From Fimenecus sp045655645 (GTDB lineage: Bacteria > Bacillota > Clostridia > Oscillospirales > Acutalibacteraceae), in contig JAZOPS010000051.1 of assembly GCA_045655645.1 (NCBI GenBank), positions 66,553 to 130,552 on the forward strand: a stretch of 64,000 nucleotides of DNA, given 5' to 3'. Position 1 is the stretch's first letter. Every line of letters starts with the position of its first letter. Position numbers and translations under genes: made by a program. Below the pieces are notes generated by a model. That model was given only the letters and a program-made list of their open reading frames with translations, had not been told where the DNA came from and searched no databases. Positions 51,429-60,631 of the stretch are shown here, piece after piece.

Positions 51429-51887
51429 TTAGAAAAACATTCCGTTATTTTCAAGTTCGTCAATCAAGTCACCCATTACATCAACATTGTATGGAGTGAT
51501 AATGAACGTGCTGTTAGCAATACGCTTAAGCTGACCGTTGTTAGCATAAGCAACACCTGTAAGGAAGTCGATGAGACGACGAGCAACATCTTTGCTAACT
51601 GATTCAAGGTTAAGAACTACTGTTCTCTTTTCGTTAAGGTTATCAGCAATGCTGAGAGCCTCGTCAAATTTTTCAGGTTTTGAAAGAACAACCTGAAGTT
51701 GTGCTGTTGTGTGAATGTTTACAACTTTATCTTGGTCAGCACCACGCTGAACTCTGTGTACAGGTTTTGCAGGTCTTGATTCTGGTTCGTCAAAACGGTC
51801 CATAAAATCACCTGTATCTACATCATCAGGATAATAACCATCTTCTTCAATATTTACCATATTCTTGATTTTGTCTAAAAAGCTCAT
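51429..51887 (-). CDS. sepF: Cell division protein SepF
   Basis: The product (152 aa) starts at the ATG at 51887 after AGGAGG; the longer frame overlaps yggS. The N-terminus MSFLDKIKNMV is the membrane-binding amphipathic helix. The C-terminal core shows ADNLNEKRTVVLNLESV and ARRLIDFLTGVAYAN, typical SepF, which bundles FtsZ filaments and anchors them at the septum. It lies 20 bp after yggS. Confidence 0.95.
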   Translation of the reverse strand: MSFLDKIKNMVNIEEDGYYPDDVDTGDFMDRFDEPESRPAKPVHRVQRGADQDKVVNIHTTAQLQVVLSKPEKFDEALSIADNLNEKRTVVLNLESVSKDVARRLIDFLTGVAYANNGQLKRIANSTFIITPYNVDVMGDLIDELENNGMFF

Positions 51888-51907
51888 TTTTTGCGTCCTC
51901 CTAAAAT

Positions 51908-52633
51908 TTAATACATTCTTGGACCGAAAATTGAAGAACCAATTCTTACAAGATTCGAACCACATAAAATTGCTTCGTAATAATCTCCCGACATACCCAT
52001 TGAGAGAATATTCATATCTATATTATCTAACTTTTTCTCTTTAATGTCAACATAGATATTGTGTATTTTTTCAAAATATTTACAAAGTATTGTATTATTT
52101 TCGCAAATTGGGGGTATTGTCATAAGTCCTTTAATTCTAATTGCATCTAATTCTGCTATCTCATGCAAGGTTTCAAAAAACTCTGACATTGAAAAACCTG
52201 TTTTGCTTTCTTCTTCACCCACATTGATTTCAAGAAGCACATCGGTAACAATACCTTTTTTTATTGATTGTTTTGCAATTTCTTTTGCTATTTTAAGTGA
52301 GTCAACTGACTGAATCATATCAACCTCGCCAACAATCTGACCCGCTTTGTTGGTCTGCAAGTGTCCGATTAAATGCTTTTGAACACCATCAAGATGTAAT
52401 TCAGGCTTTTTTCGAAGCATTTCTTGAACACGATTTTCACCAATCATTTTTACGCCATAATCAAGAGCATAATTTATAAAAATAGGGTCAACTGTTTTGG
52501 TAACAGCCATAAGCGTGACATCTTCAGGGTTTCTTCCGCTTTTAATTGCACTTTCTGCAATTCTTTCATTAATAACATCAAGGTTGTATTGAATATCAGC
52601 CTTGCGAGTTTCAAGAAATGACTTTTCCATCAT
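51908..52633 (-). CDS. yggS: YggS/YlmE-family PLP homeostasis protein
   Basis: The 241-aa protein starts at 52633, nine bases after AAGGAG, and overlaps the 3' end of the upstream adaptor gene. It has the alanine-racemase-like TIM barrel; the PLP-binding Lys is in LMAVTKT, with IGENRVQE, HLIGHLQTNK and GLMTIPP as family signatures. It helps control free PLP. The yggS-sepF-divIVA order is the Firmicutes division cluster. Confidence 0.94.
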   Translation of the reverse strand: MMEKSFLETRKADIQYNLDVINERIAESAIKSGRNPEDVTLMAVTKTVDPIFINYALDYGVKMIGENRVQEMLRKKPELHLDGVQKHLIGHLQTNKAGQIVGEVDMIQSVDSLKIAKEIAKQSIKKGIVTDVLLEINVGEEESKTGFSMSEFFETLHEIAELDAIRIKGLMTIPPICENNTILCKYFEKIHNIYVDIKEKKLDNIDMNILSMGMSGDYYEAILCGSNLVRIGSSIFGPRMY

Positions 52634-53840
52634 ATAAATCAACTCCTTCTGTAATGATTGTATCATATTGTCTTACATAGGATGAATCTTCAACCTTCTC
52701 GACAACTGAATATTCTTCACTTGACGAAATAATATTAATCTTTTTGAACTGAATAATATTACCGCGTTTTACATATAAGCCCTTTTCACCATCAACCTCA
52801 CGGATTGCTTTATTGTTTATGCGAATACCTGTAAAGTTTTCTGTGATAATTTCAATATCTTCAATTCTCAAGTTTGCAACATCACGATTCATGATATTAC
52901 ATTTAAAAACTACTGGAATATAATCCCCTTCTTTTGCACCGATATAAGCAATTTTGCAATCTAAACTTCCAACTGCAGTATTAGGGACATTAATGGTAAT
53001 TTTCTTATCTTTTTTAAGTGCACCAGAATCGCTATAAGGAACTGTACAAACAAAATACCAGTCAAATGAATCCACAAGTTTACCCATTATATTAGTTGGG
53101 ACTTCTTGTTTTTGATATGCTAACAAATTATTTATTGTTTCGCAGTTTATGTCTTTAAGGACATCTTTATAAGCAATTGCTTGCTCAAAGCCATCAACTG
53201 AGCCGATATAATAACCTGGATTTGGCGATGCAACTGTGCTGTAGCCCATTGACATGCCTTTTAATGTTATAAGTTCTGCTTCAAGTGATGAGAGTTTTGC
53301 ATCAACTGACAACTGAGTACCAACAGCCAATTGACGAGTAGTAATAGAATCGCGCAAGTCGATAAGAGCTTCGTCAAAGTCGCTATTTATGCCTTTTCTT
53401 GCTGCTGAAATAAAGTCAACGCAAGCATTGTCAATTGAATCGTTATATGATGATGGTGCGTTTGTACCAACACCAACACGGTTTTTAAGTTGTTTATAAT
53501 AAGCAATTTCTTTTTCAAGTTCGTTTATGCGCACATAAGCAGCAGCACTTTCAGAGCTTTGAAAAACAACTGCAACAGCATCACCGCTGCCAACGCGTTT
53601 ACCATCTTCGGCAATTGAAACAACTGTTCCACTTGAATTCTCGGCTGTTAGATATTTTTCATCACGAATTGCAAATGCCTTTGTTGATATTGTGTTTTGA
53701 ACATCTCTTTCAAGGGCAACTTCAGTTTTGTATGGGTCTGAATTCATTTGCACAACTTGATGAATAAAGTAGAAAATAATAAGGACGCCAAGCACTGTGC
53801 ATACCGCATATTTAATTGTATTTTTGCTTATATTTTTCAT
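52611..53840 (-). CDS. HlyD-like membrane adaptor protein of the division cluster
   Basis: The 409-aa protein has one N-terminal helix (residues about 9-29) and a large extracellular part. Residues about 55-95 (TISTKAFAIRDE, then GTVVSIAEDGKRVGSGD) resemble a lipoyl-like hairpin domain of HlyD/RND adaptors, followed by a coiled coil and a beta-barrel-like C-terminal half. Similar genes commonly precede yggS-sepF in Clostridia, suggesting a role linked to envelope or division, but function is not established. It overlaps miaA by four bases. Confidence 0.78.
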   Translation of the reverse strand: MKNISKNTIKYAVCTVLGVLIIFYFIHQVVQMNSDPYKTEVALERDVQNTISTKAFAIRDEKYLTAENSSGTVVSIAEDGKRVGSGDAVAVVFQSSESAAAYVRINELEKEIAYYKQLKNRVGVGTNAPSSYNDSIDNACVDFISAARKGINSDFDEALIDLRDSITTRQLAVGTQLSVDAKLSSLEAELITLKGMSMGYSTVASPNPGYYIGSVDGFEQAIAYKDVLKDINCETINNLLAYQKQEVPTNIMGKLVDSFDWYFVCTVPYSDSGALKKDKKITINVPNTAVGSLDCKIAYIGAKEGDYIPVVFKCNIMNRDVANLRIEDIEIITENFTGIRINNKAIREVDGEKGLYVKRGNIIQFKKINIISSSEEYSVVEKVEDSSYVRQYDTIITEGVDLYDGKVIS

Positions 53841-54787
53841 TGCCTGTTCTCCTTTAAAAATTCGTTGATTATTTCAAAAACCACTTTGAGCATATCTTCT
53901 TGATTTTCATAATCATCAGGATAAACCCAATTAATATTTTCATTTTTTCTGAACCAAGTAAGTTGGCGTTTTGCATAGTGTCTTGTTTCAATTTTAAGGC
54001 TTTCAAGACACTCTTGGAGAGTTTTTTCATTGTTGAAATATGGTGCTAATTCTTTATAACCAATTGCCTGATAAGCAGTTTTATTGGAATCTATATTATA
54101 AAAATCTTTTGCTTCTTCTAACAAACCATTTTCAACCATAATATCAACACGACGGTTAATTCTATCATAAAGCACATTTCTGTCACGATAATTTATACCT
54201 ATATATAATGTGTTATATGGTGATGGCTCTGTTTTTGAGAGAACCTTTTGTTCGGTCATTGTTTTACCTGTAGCCTTGTAGATTTCAAGTGCACGGATAA
54301 TTCTGCTCTTATCTTTAAGATGCAATCTTTCTGCTGTCTGTGGGTCGATTTCACGCAACCATTCAAGCATATATTCTGCGCCTTTTTCTTCGAACATTTC
54401 TGTTAACTCTTTGCGGATTTCAGTATTCTCGTCTTCTTGTGAAAACTGAATATTTTGTAAAAGCGAGTCAACATAAAGCCCTGTGCCACCTGCAATAACG
54501 GGTAAATCATCGTCATTATGTATCTTTTCAATGCAATTCTTTGCAAGAGTCACATATTCTGCAACGCTGAACTTTTTGTCGATTGGTTGAAAACCAATTA
54601 AATGATGGGCAATCCCCTGCATTTCGTCGTCAGTTGGCTTTGCAGTTGCAATATTCATTTTTTCATAGATTTGCATTGAGTCTGCTGACACAACTTGTCC
54701 CGAAAAACGCTTTGCAATTTCAATTGACAAAGAGGTTTTTCCCGACGCGGTTGGCCCTACAACTGCAATAACGGGGATTTTGTTCAT
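53837..54787 (-). CDS. miaA: tRNA dimethylallyltransferase
   Basis: The 316-aa enzyme adds dimethylallyl to A37 of tRNAs reading UNN codons. The P-loop GPTASGKTSLSIEIA, the catalytic DSMQIYEK, GGTGLYVDSLL and YAKRQLTWFRKN are seen. Its product is the substrate of MiaB encoded 6 kb away on the same strand. It is three bases after mutL. Confidence 0.96.
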   Translation of the reverse strand: MNKIPVIAVVGPTASGKTSLSIEIAKRFSGQVVSADSMQIYEKMNIATAKPTDDEMQGIAHHLIGFQPIDKKFSVAEYVTLAKNCIEKIHNDDDLPVIAGGTGLYVDSLLQNIQFSQEDENTEIRKELTEMFEEKGAEYMLEWLREIDPQTAERLHLKDKSRIIRALEIYKATGKTMTEQKVLSKTEPSPYNTLYIGINYRDRNVLYDRINRRVDIMVENGLLEEAKDFYNIDSNKTAYQAIGYKELAPYFNNEKTLQECLESLKIETRHYAKRQLTWFRKNENINWVYPDDYENQEDMLKVVFEIINEFLKENRQ

Positions 54788-54790
54788 AAG

Positions 54791-56632
54791 TTATACCCTA
54801 CCAAACTGTTTTTCTAATTCATATTTTGAGAGTTCAATCATAACAGGTCTGCCGTGAGGACAGAAGCGGACTTCGTTATCGTTGACAACTTGTTTTGCAA
54901 GGGCTAATAATTCTGCATCAGAATTATCGTCACCTGCTTTAATAGCACTTCGACAAGCCACATTGTGATAAATCCAGTCAAGATGCTCGTTTGTGATGTC
55001 ACGACGATTTTTTGTGAGATATTCTGCAATTTCGCTGATTAACGGAATAATTTCACAATTATCTAAATCCATTGGACAACTGCGGACAATCACTGTACCA
55101 TTGCCGAAATCTTCTATATCAAAGCCTGCATTTGCGATTGTTTCGATATTTTCTGTTACTGCGATATATTCTTCTTTACCAAGGGTTACTGTGACAGGTG
55201 CTAAAAGCATTTGACTGCCACTTTCTTGGGAATTTGCTTTGAGTTTATTGAACAATATTCTCTCGTGGGCTGCGTGTTTATCAATAACACAGAGTTTGCC
55301 GTTGAGTTCAATAAACATGTATGTTTTATATGCTTCGCCGATTAGACGGATTGTGTTTTCTTCAACGGGTTTTGCTGTTTCAGTTGGTTCGATTGGTGTT
55401 GTTTCTGTCTTTGTTTCGGCAACAGGAATTGGGAATTCGATTTTGAATGGGTCGTCGTCAACATCAGCAACATAATCTGTTTTGACATCACTTACAAAAA
55501 GTGTTTCTGACAAAGGCTTTAACACTTTTTCTGTGAATGCTATATTCTCTTGTACGGTTGTTTGCTTAAACTCTTGTTGTGGTTTAGCAAAAATATCGTT
55601 GAAAACAGTTTTCTTATCTGGTAAAACCGCTTGTTTAAGTGATGTGTTTTCACTTAATGCAGATTTAACTGCGTGATAAACTGCATCAAAAATCGCTTTT
55701 TCGTCAGAGAAACGAACTTCAATTTTTGATGGATGCACATTAACATCAACAAGTGTTGGTGGTAATGTAATAAACAATACACCGCCTGGAAATTTGCCAA
55801 CCATTACGCTGTTTTTATAAGCACTTTCAAAGGCTGCCATAATTGTTGTATTTTTTACACTTCTTCCGTTAACGAAGAAATATTGCATTCCACGAGAGCC
55901 ACGGCAATTAAATGGTGGTGTTACAAGGCCTGCAACTGACACATTACCAACGGATGCATCAACATTTAAAAGACCGTTTGAGAAATCTTTTCCGAATGCA
56001 GAGAAACATACATTTTGAAGATTTCCCTCACCGTTGGTTGTAAATACTTGTTTACCGTCACGAATAAAACGAATACTGATTTCAGGATGTGAAAGTGCAA
56101 GTTTTTCAACCGCTGATGCTACATAGTTACCCTCGCTGACATCCTTTTTCAAGAACTTCATTCGTGCAGGGGTATTATAGAAAAGTTCACGGACAATCAT
56201 AGTAGTCCCTACTGCACAACCTGCGTCAGAGAAATCGGTTATAATTCCACCTTCAATAGTGAGAGATGTGCCCATTTCTTCAGTTGCAGTTTTAGTAATC
56301 ATATTCACTTTTGAAACTGCTGCGATTGATGGTAACGCTTCGCCACGGAAACCGAGAGTTAAGATAGTATTAAGGTCTTCGGCAGTTTTGATTTTACTTG
56401 TAGCATGGCTTACGAATGCAGTTTTGACATCTTCGCGGTCAATACCGCAACCGTCGTCAGTAACACGGATATATGAAATGCCACCGTGCTGAATTTCAAC
56501 TGTTATGGAAGTAGCACCAGCATCAACGGCATTTTCCATAAGTTCTTTTACAACAGATGCAGGGCGTTCAACCACCTCACCCGCCGCGATTAAATCAGCC
56601 ATGTGTTTTGGGAGTTTATTTATTTTTGCCAT
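54791..56632 (-). CDS. mutL: DNA mismatch repair protein MutL
   Basis: The 613-aa protein has the GHKL ATPase N-domain (VERPASVVKELMENAVDAGA, DDGCGI, TLGFRGEAL) and a C-terminal dimer domain. The metal-site motifs ACRSAIKAG and CPHGRP are kept, but the endonuclease motif reads DKHAAHERILFN instead of the usual DQHAxxExxxxE, so two positions, including the final Glu, are changed. MutL connects MutS mismatch recognition to strand removal. MutS lies upstream, separated by an orphan gene. Confidence 0.95.
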   Translation of the reverse strand: MAKINKLPKHMADLIAAGEVVERPASVVKELMENAVDAGATSITVEIQHGGISYIRVTDDGCGIDREDVKTAFVSHATSKIKTAEDLNTILTLGFRGEALPSIAAVSKVNMITKTATEEMGTSLTIEGGIITDFSDAGCAVGTTMIVRELFYNTPARMKFLKKDVSEGNYVASAVEKLALSHPEISIRFIRDGKQVFTTNGEGNLQNVCFSAFGKDFSNGLLNVDASVGNVSVAGLVTPPFNCRGSRGMQYFFVNGRSVKNTTIMAAFESAYKNSVMVGKFPGGVLFITLPPTLVDVNVHPSKIEVRFSDEKAIFDAVYHAVKSALSENTSLKQAVLPDKKTVFNDIFAKPQQEFKQTTVQENIAFTEKVLKPLSETLFVSDVKTDYVADVDDDPFKIEFPIPVAETKTETTPIEPTETAKPVEENTIRLIGEAYKTYMFIELNGKLCVIDKHAAHERILFNKLKANSQESGSQMLLAPVTVTLGKEEYIAVTENIETIANAGFDIEDFGNGTVIVRSCPMDLDNCEIIPLISEIAEYLTKNRRDITNEHLDWIYHNVACRSAIKAGDDNSDAELLALAKQVVNDNEVRFCPHGRPVMIELSKYELEKQFGRV

Positions 56633-56694
56633 TGGTCAGCACCACCTTTTATAAATGCAGAATGCAAAGTGCAAAATGCAGAATTATTTTGTAT

Positions 56695-56713
56695 GGGCGA
56701 TTCCCGAATCGCT
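56695..56713. repeat. Degenerate dispersed palindrome at the 3' end of the orphan gene
   Basis: GCGATT-CCCG-AATCGC, the same family as 57795. It overlaps the stop codon of the membrane protein gene and follows an ATGCAGAATGCAAAGTGC-like direct repeat (56655-56680). Confidence 0.7.
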
Positions 56714-57725
56714 AAAAATGTTCTTTCAATGTTTTTACATCAGTTTTATTAACAATAAATTCTAAAATGTATTTTTCAATCATTTCATTACTAAACGAAT
56801 TTGTTTCATTGTTAAAATAAATTTTTGCATATTGTAAAAATTTTTCTAGTGTTGCATCAAATACTTGCTCATTTTCCATTACGCTCTTATACGAATCGTC
56901 TTGAAATGCAACCTTGTTAAATTTGCTAAACTTTTCTTTATATAAATTCTGTACTTCTTCAACCTGAGAAAATGTAATATTCTTGCTTGTATAAGCCCAT
57001 TGTACAAAGAAATATGCAAATGTTGATATTGCTAATTTTCTTTCATTATAATCAATACCAATCTCATTACATTTTCTATTTATTTGAATTATAAAATTTG
57101 CACTTTTTTCTGACAAATCTTTTGCTATATTAAAAGCATTATATTCTTTTTTTGTATGCTGCAATAATGGTTGTGCAATCTCATTATTGATAGTTGATTC
57201 ATTTGGAGTATTCACAATATATTTCTTGTGAGTTTCTGGATTTATAGTTTCTTTTGATAAACTATTATGAATTTTTAAGTCTTTTCCATAAACATTAAAA
57301 TCTCCATAGGTTTTTGGTTGTTCATCTGCATTAGATAAGCAAATGTGTGTAATCCCTTTTTCATTAGTATTTTTAGTTTCTTTTTTGTTTTCTAAAACAA
57401 TATTGTCTTGATACATAATTAATTTCTTCTTAAAATATTTAATATATACATAAATATATACCGCAGTAAAAACAAAAGAAATAAAAAGCATCAACACAAG
57501 TGCAATATTGCCTTCAATACTATCGCCTAAAATAGCCATCAATACCATTTCAGAACTAATTGTACCTAAAACAAAGAGTCCTAAAACACGACAGCCCAAT
57601 AAGCCATAATATATTTTACCTTTTTGAATCGCCTCTGCTTTTTTCCTTTTGCCTAGTTTATACAAAAACGGAGTACCCAAAACTATTAAAGAAGTAAGTG
57701 CACCAATCACAAATCTTTCTAACAA
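56712..57725 (-). CDS. Orphan membrane protein between mutS and mutL
   Basis: I do not recognise this 337-aa protein. Three hydrophobic segments lie at about residues 4-22, 42-68 and 74-98, followed by a hydrophilic linker (100-190) and a helical C-terminal domain (190-337). It is richer in Lys, Asn and Ile than its neighbours. It interrupts the mutS-mutL pair that is usually adjacent and is bordered by palindromic repeats on both sides, which suggests a late insertion. No transposase or phage sign is seen. Confidence 0.7.
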   Translation of the reverse strand: MLERFVIGALTSLIVLGTPFLYKLGKRKKAEAIQKGKIYYGLLGCRVLGLFVLGTISSEMVLMAILGDSIEGNIALVLMLFISFVFTAVYIYVYIKYFKKKLIMYQDNIVLENKKETKNTNEKGITHICLSNADEQPKTYGDFNVYGKDLKIHNSLSKETINPETHKKYIVNTPNESTINNEIAQPLLQHTKKEYNAFNIAKDLSEKSANFIIQINRKCNEIGIDYNERKLAISTFAYFFVQWAYTSKNITFSQVEEVQNLYKEKFSKFNKVAFQDDSYKSVMENEQVFDATLEKFLQYAKIYFNNETNSFSNEMIEKYILEFIVNKTDVKTLKEHF

Positions 57726-57794
57726 ATTTTACCCCTCACTTTTTATCAATATTATTCGCAAATCATTAACTTTTTTAACAAAACATTACTTTTC

Positions 57795-57904
57795 GGGCGA
57801 TTCGTGAATCGTCCCTACATTGTTGTTTATTTAAGATTTTGCATACAGGACGCCGAGTCGTCGTCCCCTACATTTTTTTGGTCGTCGAGGACGCCGACCC
57901 CTAC
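57795..57904. repeat. Cluster of three palindromic repeats
   Basis: Three hairpins in a row: 57795-57817 (GGGCGATT-CGTG-AATCGTCCC), 57848-57870 (GGACGCCGAGTCGTCGTCC) and 57880-57904 (GGTCGTCGAGGACGCCGACC with CCTAC). They fill the gap between mutS and the orphan gene and may end the mutS transcript. Confidence 0.75.
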
Positions 57905-57906
57905 GG

Positions 57907-60513
57907 TTAATTTTTCGCTTTGTCTATAAGTTCATAAAGTAATCCCATTGCTTCGATTGGGGTTAATGTATTTATATCGACTGTGCGGAGTCTGTCCATA
58001 ATGTATTCTCTTGAATTTGATTCAAAGGACATTTGGATTTCAGGCTCTTTTTCTTCAGGTATATCTGCAACCATTTTTGGTTTCATTAAGTCGTTATCTT
58101 CGAGCGTTTTAAGAATTGCTTTTGCTCTTTTGATTACGTTATCGGGCACGCCTGCAAGCTTTGCAACTTCGATACCATAAGAGCCGTCTGCACCGCCACG
58201 AACAATTCTTCTTAAGAAAGTAATATCGTCCCCACGCTTTTTAACTGCGATATTATAATTCATTACGCCGTCAACTGTACCTTCAAGCTCTGACAATTCG
58301 TGATAATGGGTTGCAAAGAGTGTTTTTGCGCCTATTTTCTTTTTATCAGCAATATACTCAACAACCGAACGGGCAATACTCATACCGTCAAAGGTTGAAG
58401 TACCACGACCGATTTCGTCAAGAATTATAAGCGAATCTTTTGTTGCGTATTTAAGAATTTCTGCAACCTCGTTCATTTCAACCATAAATGTTGACTGACC
58501 TGAAGCCAAGTCGTCGGACGCGCCAACACGAGTGAAAATGCTATCAACAATACCGATATCCGCTGACTTTGCAGGTACAAAACAACCCATCTGCGCCATA
58601 ATTGTGATAATTGCAATCTGTCGCATATATGTTGATTTACCCGCCATATTAGGGCCTGTAATTACTGCCATTCGATTATCTTCGCAATCAAGCAATGTAT
58701 CGTTTGGTACAAACATTGTGTGTTTTTGTAAGGCTTCAACTACAGGGTGACGACCTTCAAGGATACGGATTACACCTTTATCGTTAATATCGGGTCTTGT
58801 GTAGTTATTTTTAAGTGAAACTGTTGCGAATGAGCAGAGAACATCTAACAATGCTACTGCGTGTGCGGTTCTTTGAGTTCTTAAATATTCCCCTGCAATC
58901 TTTTTACGGATTGAGTTGAAAATCTCATATTCAAGACCAACAATTCGCTCTTGTGCACCGAGAACTTTAGTTTCAAGTTCTTTTAATTCTTCCGTTATAT
59001 ATCTTTCACAGTTTGAAAGAGTTTGTTTTCTTATATATGTATCAGGAACGAGTTCTTTATAAGAATTGAGAACTTCAAAATAATAACCAAAAACTTTGTT
59101 ATAGCCGATTTTAAGCTTCTTAATCCCTGTTTTTTCTTGCTCGTCTGCTTCAAGCTTTGCAAGGACAGATTTACCACCGTTTACAATGTCACGAAGTTCA
59201 TCAAGTTCTTTATTGAAGCCGTCTTTAATCATTCCACCCTCACGGACTGAGAATGGTGCATCTTCTTTAATTGAAACCTTAATAAGTGAGCAAACATCTG
59301 CCAAAACATCAAGTTCATTATAGATGTATTTGAGCATATTGCTATTTGCATTTTTAAGGTTTTCTTTGATTTCAGGTAAGTTTTCGAGAGTTGTGCAAAG
59401 GGATAACAACTCTTTTGCATTAGCTGTGTTATAAACGATACGGGTCATAAGACGCTCCATATCATAAACACTAACCATCAACTGAGTTTCGTTTTCACGC
59501 ATTTCAGTATTATTGTAAAGCTCGTCAACTGCGTTAAGACGCTTTGAGATTTCAACTGAGTCATAAAGTGGGCGTTCAATGAATGAACGAAGCATTCTTT
59601 TACCCATTGCGGTTTTGGTTTTATCAAGCACCCAAAGAAGTGAACCTTTACGGTCACGGTCACGCATTGTTTCGAGCAATTCGAGATTACGGATTGCGGA
59701 AATACCAAGGCTCATAAATTTAGCATCAGTATAGAAATTAATATTTTTGATATTCTCTAAATCGCGCTTTTGTGTTGATTTGAGATAAGAGAGTGCTGCA
59801 CCCAATGCGCAAACAGCAGTATCACGCTGATTGAGTGAAAGAGTTGCTAAATCATTAGTGTTAAAATGCTCTTTACAGAGTAATTCTGCATTAGAAAATT
59901 CAAATTCTTCAATCAATAACTCAACAGACGCTTCAAGTTTTTTAGAAATAAAATCTTTAAGAGAGTTAAACGAAACTACTTCTTTATTGAGAATAATTTC
60001 AGTTGGGTTATAACGACCCATTTCGTTGATTACTCTTTGTTCCACATTTTCATTGAATTCTGTTAAATTGACCTCGCCTGTTGAAATATCGATAAAGCAC
60101 ATACCAACATTGCCGTTAGTTGCGCAAACTGATGCGAGATAATTATTCTTTGACTCATCAAGCATTGAACTCTCAATTACAGTGCCCGGTGTAATAACGC
60201 GGATAACATCACGACGAACAATACCCTTTGCCGCTGCAGGGTCTTCCATCTGTTCACAGATTGCTACTTTATAGCCTTTCCCAACAAGTTTAGCAATATA
60301 GCCATCTGCACTATGAAATGGTACGCCACACATAGGTGCTCTTTCTTCTTGACCGCAATCGCGACCTGTAAGCACAAGTTCAAGCTCTTTTGATGCTGTT
60401 TTTGCATCGTCAAAGAACATCTCGTAAAAGTCACCAAGTCGGAACATCAATATGGTGTCTTCATAATTCTTTTTTATTTCAAAGTATTGTTGCATCATTG
60501 GTGAAAGTGCCAT
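57907..60513 (-). CDS. mutS: DNA mismatch repair protein MutS
   Basis: The 868-aa protein starts recognition with LGDFYEMFFDDA (the Phe-x-Glu mismatch wedge), contains connector, lever and clamp regions, and the ATPase with GPNMAGKSTYMRQIA (Walker A), LIILDEIGRGTSTFDG (Walker B) and TLFATHYHEL. A short C-terminal tail ends the protein. It binds mispairs and recruits MutL. GAAGGA precedes the ATG. Confidence 0.97.
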   Translation of the reverse strand: MALSPMMQQYFEIKKNYEDTILMFRLGDFYEMFFDDAKTASKELELVLTGRDCGQEERAPMCGVPFHSADGYIAKLVGKGYKVAICEQMEDPAAAKGIVRRDVIRVITPGTVIESSMLDESKNNYLASVCATNGNVGMCFIDISTGEVNLTEFNENVEQRVINEMGRYNPTEIILNKEVVSFNSLKDFISKKLEASVELLIEEFEFSNAELLCKEHFNTNDLATLSLNQRDTAVCALGAALSYLKSTQKRDLENIKNINFYTDAKFMSLGISAIRNLELLETMRDRDRKGSLLWVLDKTKTAMGKRMLRSFIERPLYDSVEISKRLNAVDELYNNTEMRENETQLMVSVYDMERLMTRIVYNTANAKELLSLCTTLENLPEIKENLKNANSNMLKYIYNELDVLADVCSLIKVSIKEDAPFSVREGGMIKDGFNKELDELRDIVNGGKSVLAKLEADEQEKTGIKKLKIGYNKVFGYYFEVLNSYKELVPDTYIRKQTLSNCERYITEELKELETKVLGAQERIVGLEYEIFNSIRKKIAGEYLRTQRTAHAVALLDVLCSFATVSLKNNYTRPDINDKGVIRILEGRHPVVEALQKHTMFVPNDTLLDCEDNRMAVITGPNMAGKSTYMRQIAIITIMAQMGCFVPAKSADIGIVDSIFTRVGASDDLASGQSTFMVEMNEVAEILKYATKDSLIILDEIGRGTSTFDGMSIARSVVEYIADKKKIGAKTLFATHYHELSELEGTVDGVMNYNIAVKKRGDDITFLRRIVRGGADGSYGIEVAKLAGVPDNVIKRAKAILKTLEDNDLMKPKMVADIPEEKEPEIQMSFESNSREYIMDRLRTVDINTLTPIEAMGLLYELIDKAKN

Positions 60514-60546
60514 ATTTAAAATTCCTTCTCGATAAATAGATTTGTG

Positions 60547-60610
60547 AGGGATTTTATCTCTCCCTCCGTCAACGCTAACGCGTTGCCACCTCCCTCGTCA
60601 GAGGGAGGCA
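60547..60610. repeat. Short MITE-like repeat
   Basis: TCTCTCCCTCCGTCAACGC, a CAACGC/GCGTTG hairpin and CCTCCCTC-GTCA-GAGGGAGG. It shares both ends with the larger element at 46029-46232 and lies between mutS and the YlbF-like gene. Confidence 0.7.
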
Positions 60611-60631
60611 GAATTTGTTTAATTAAATTAA

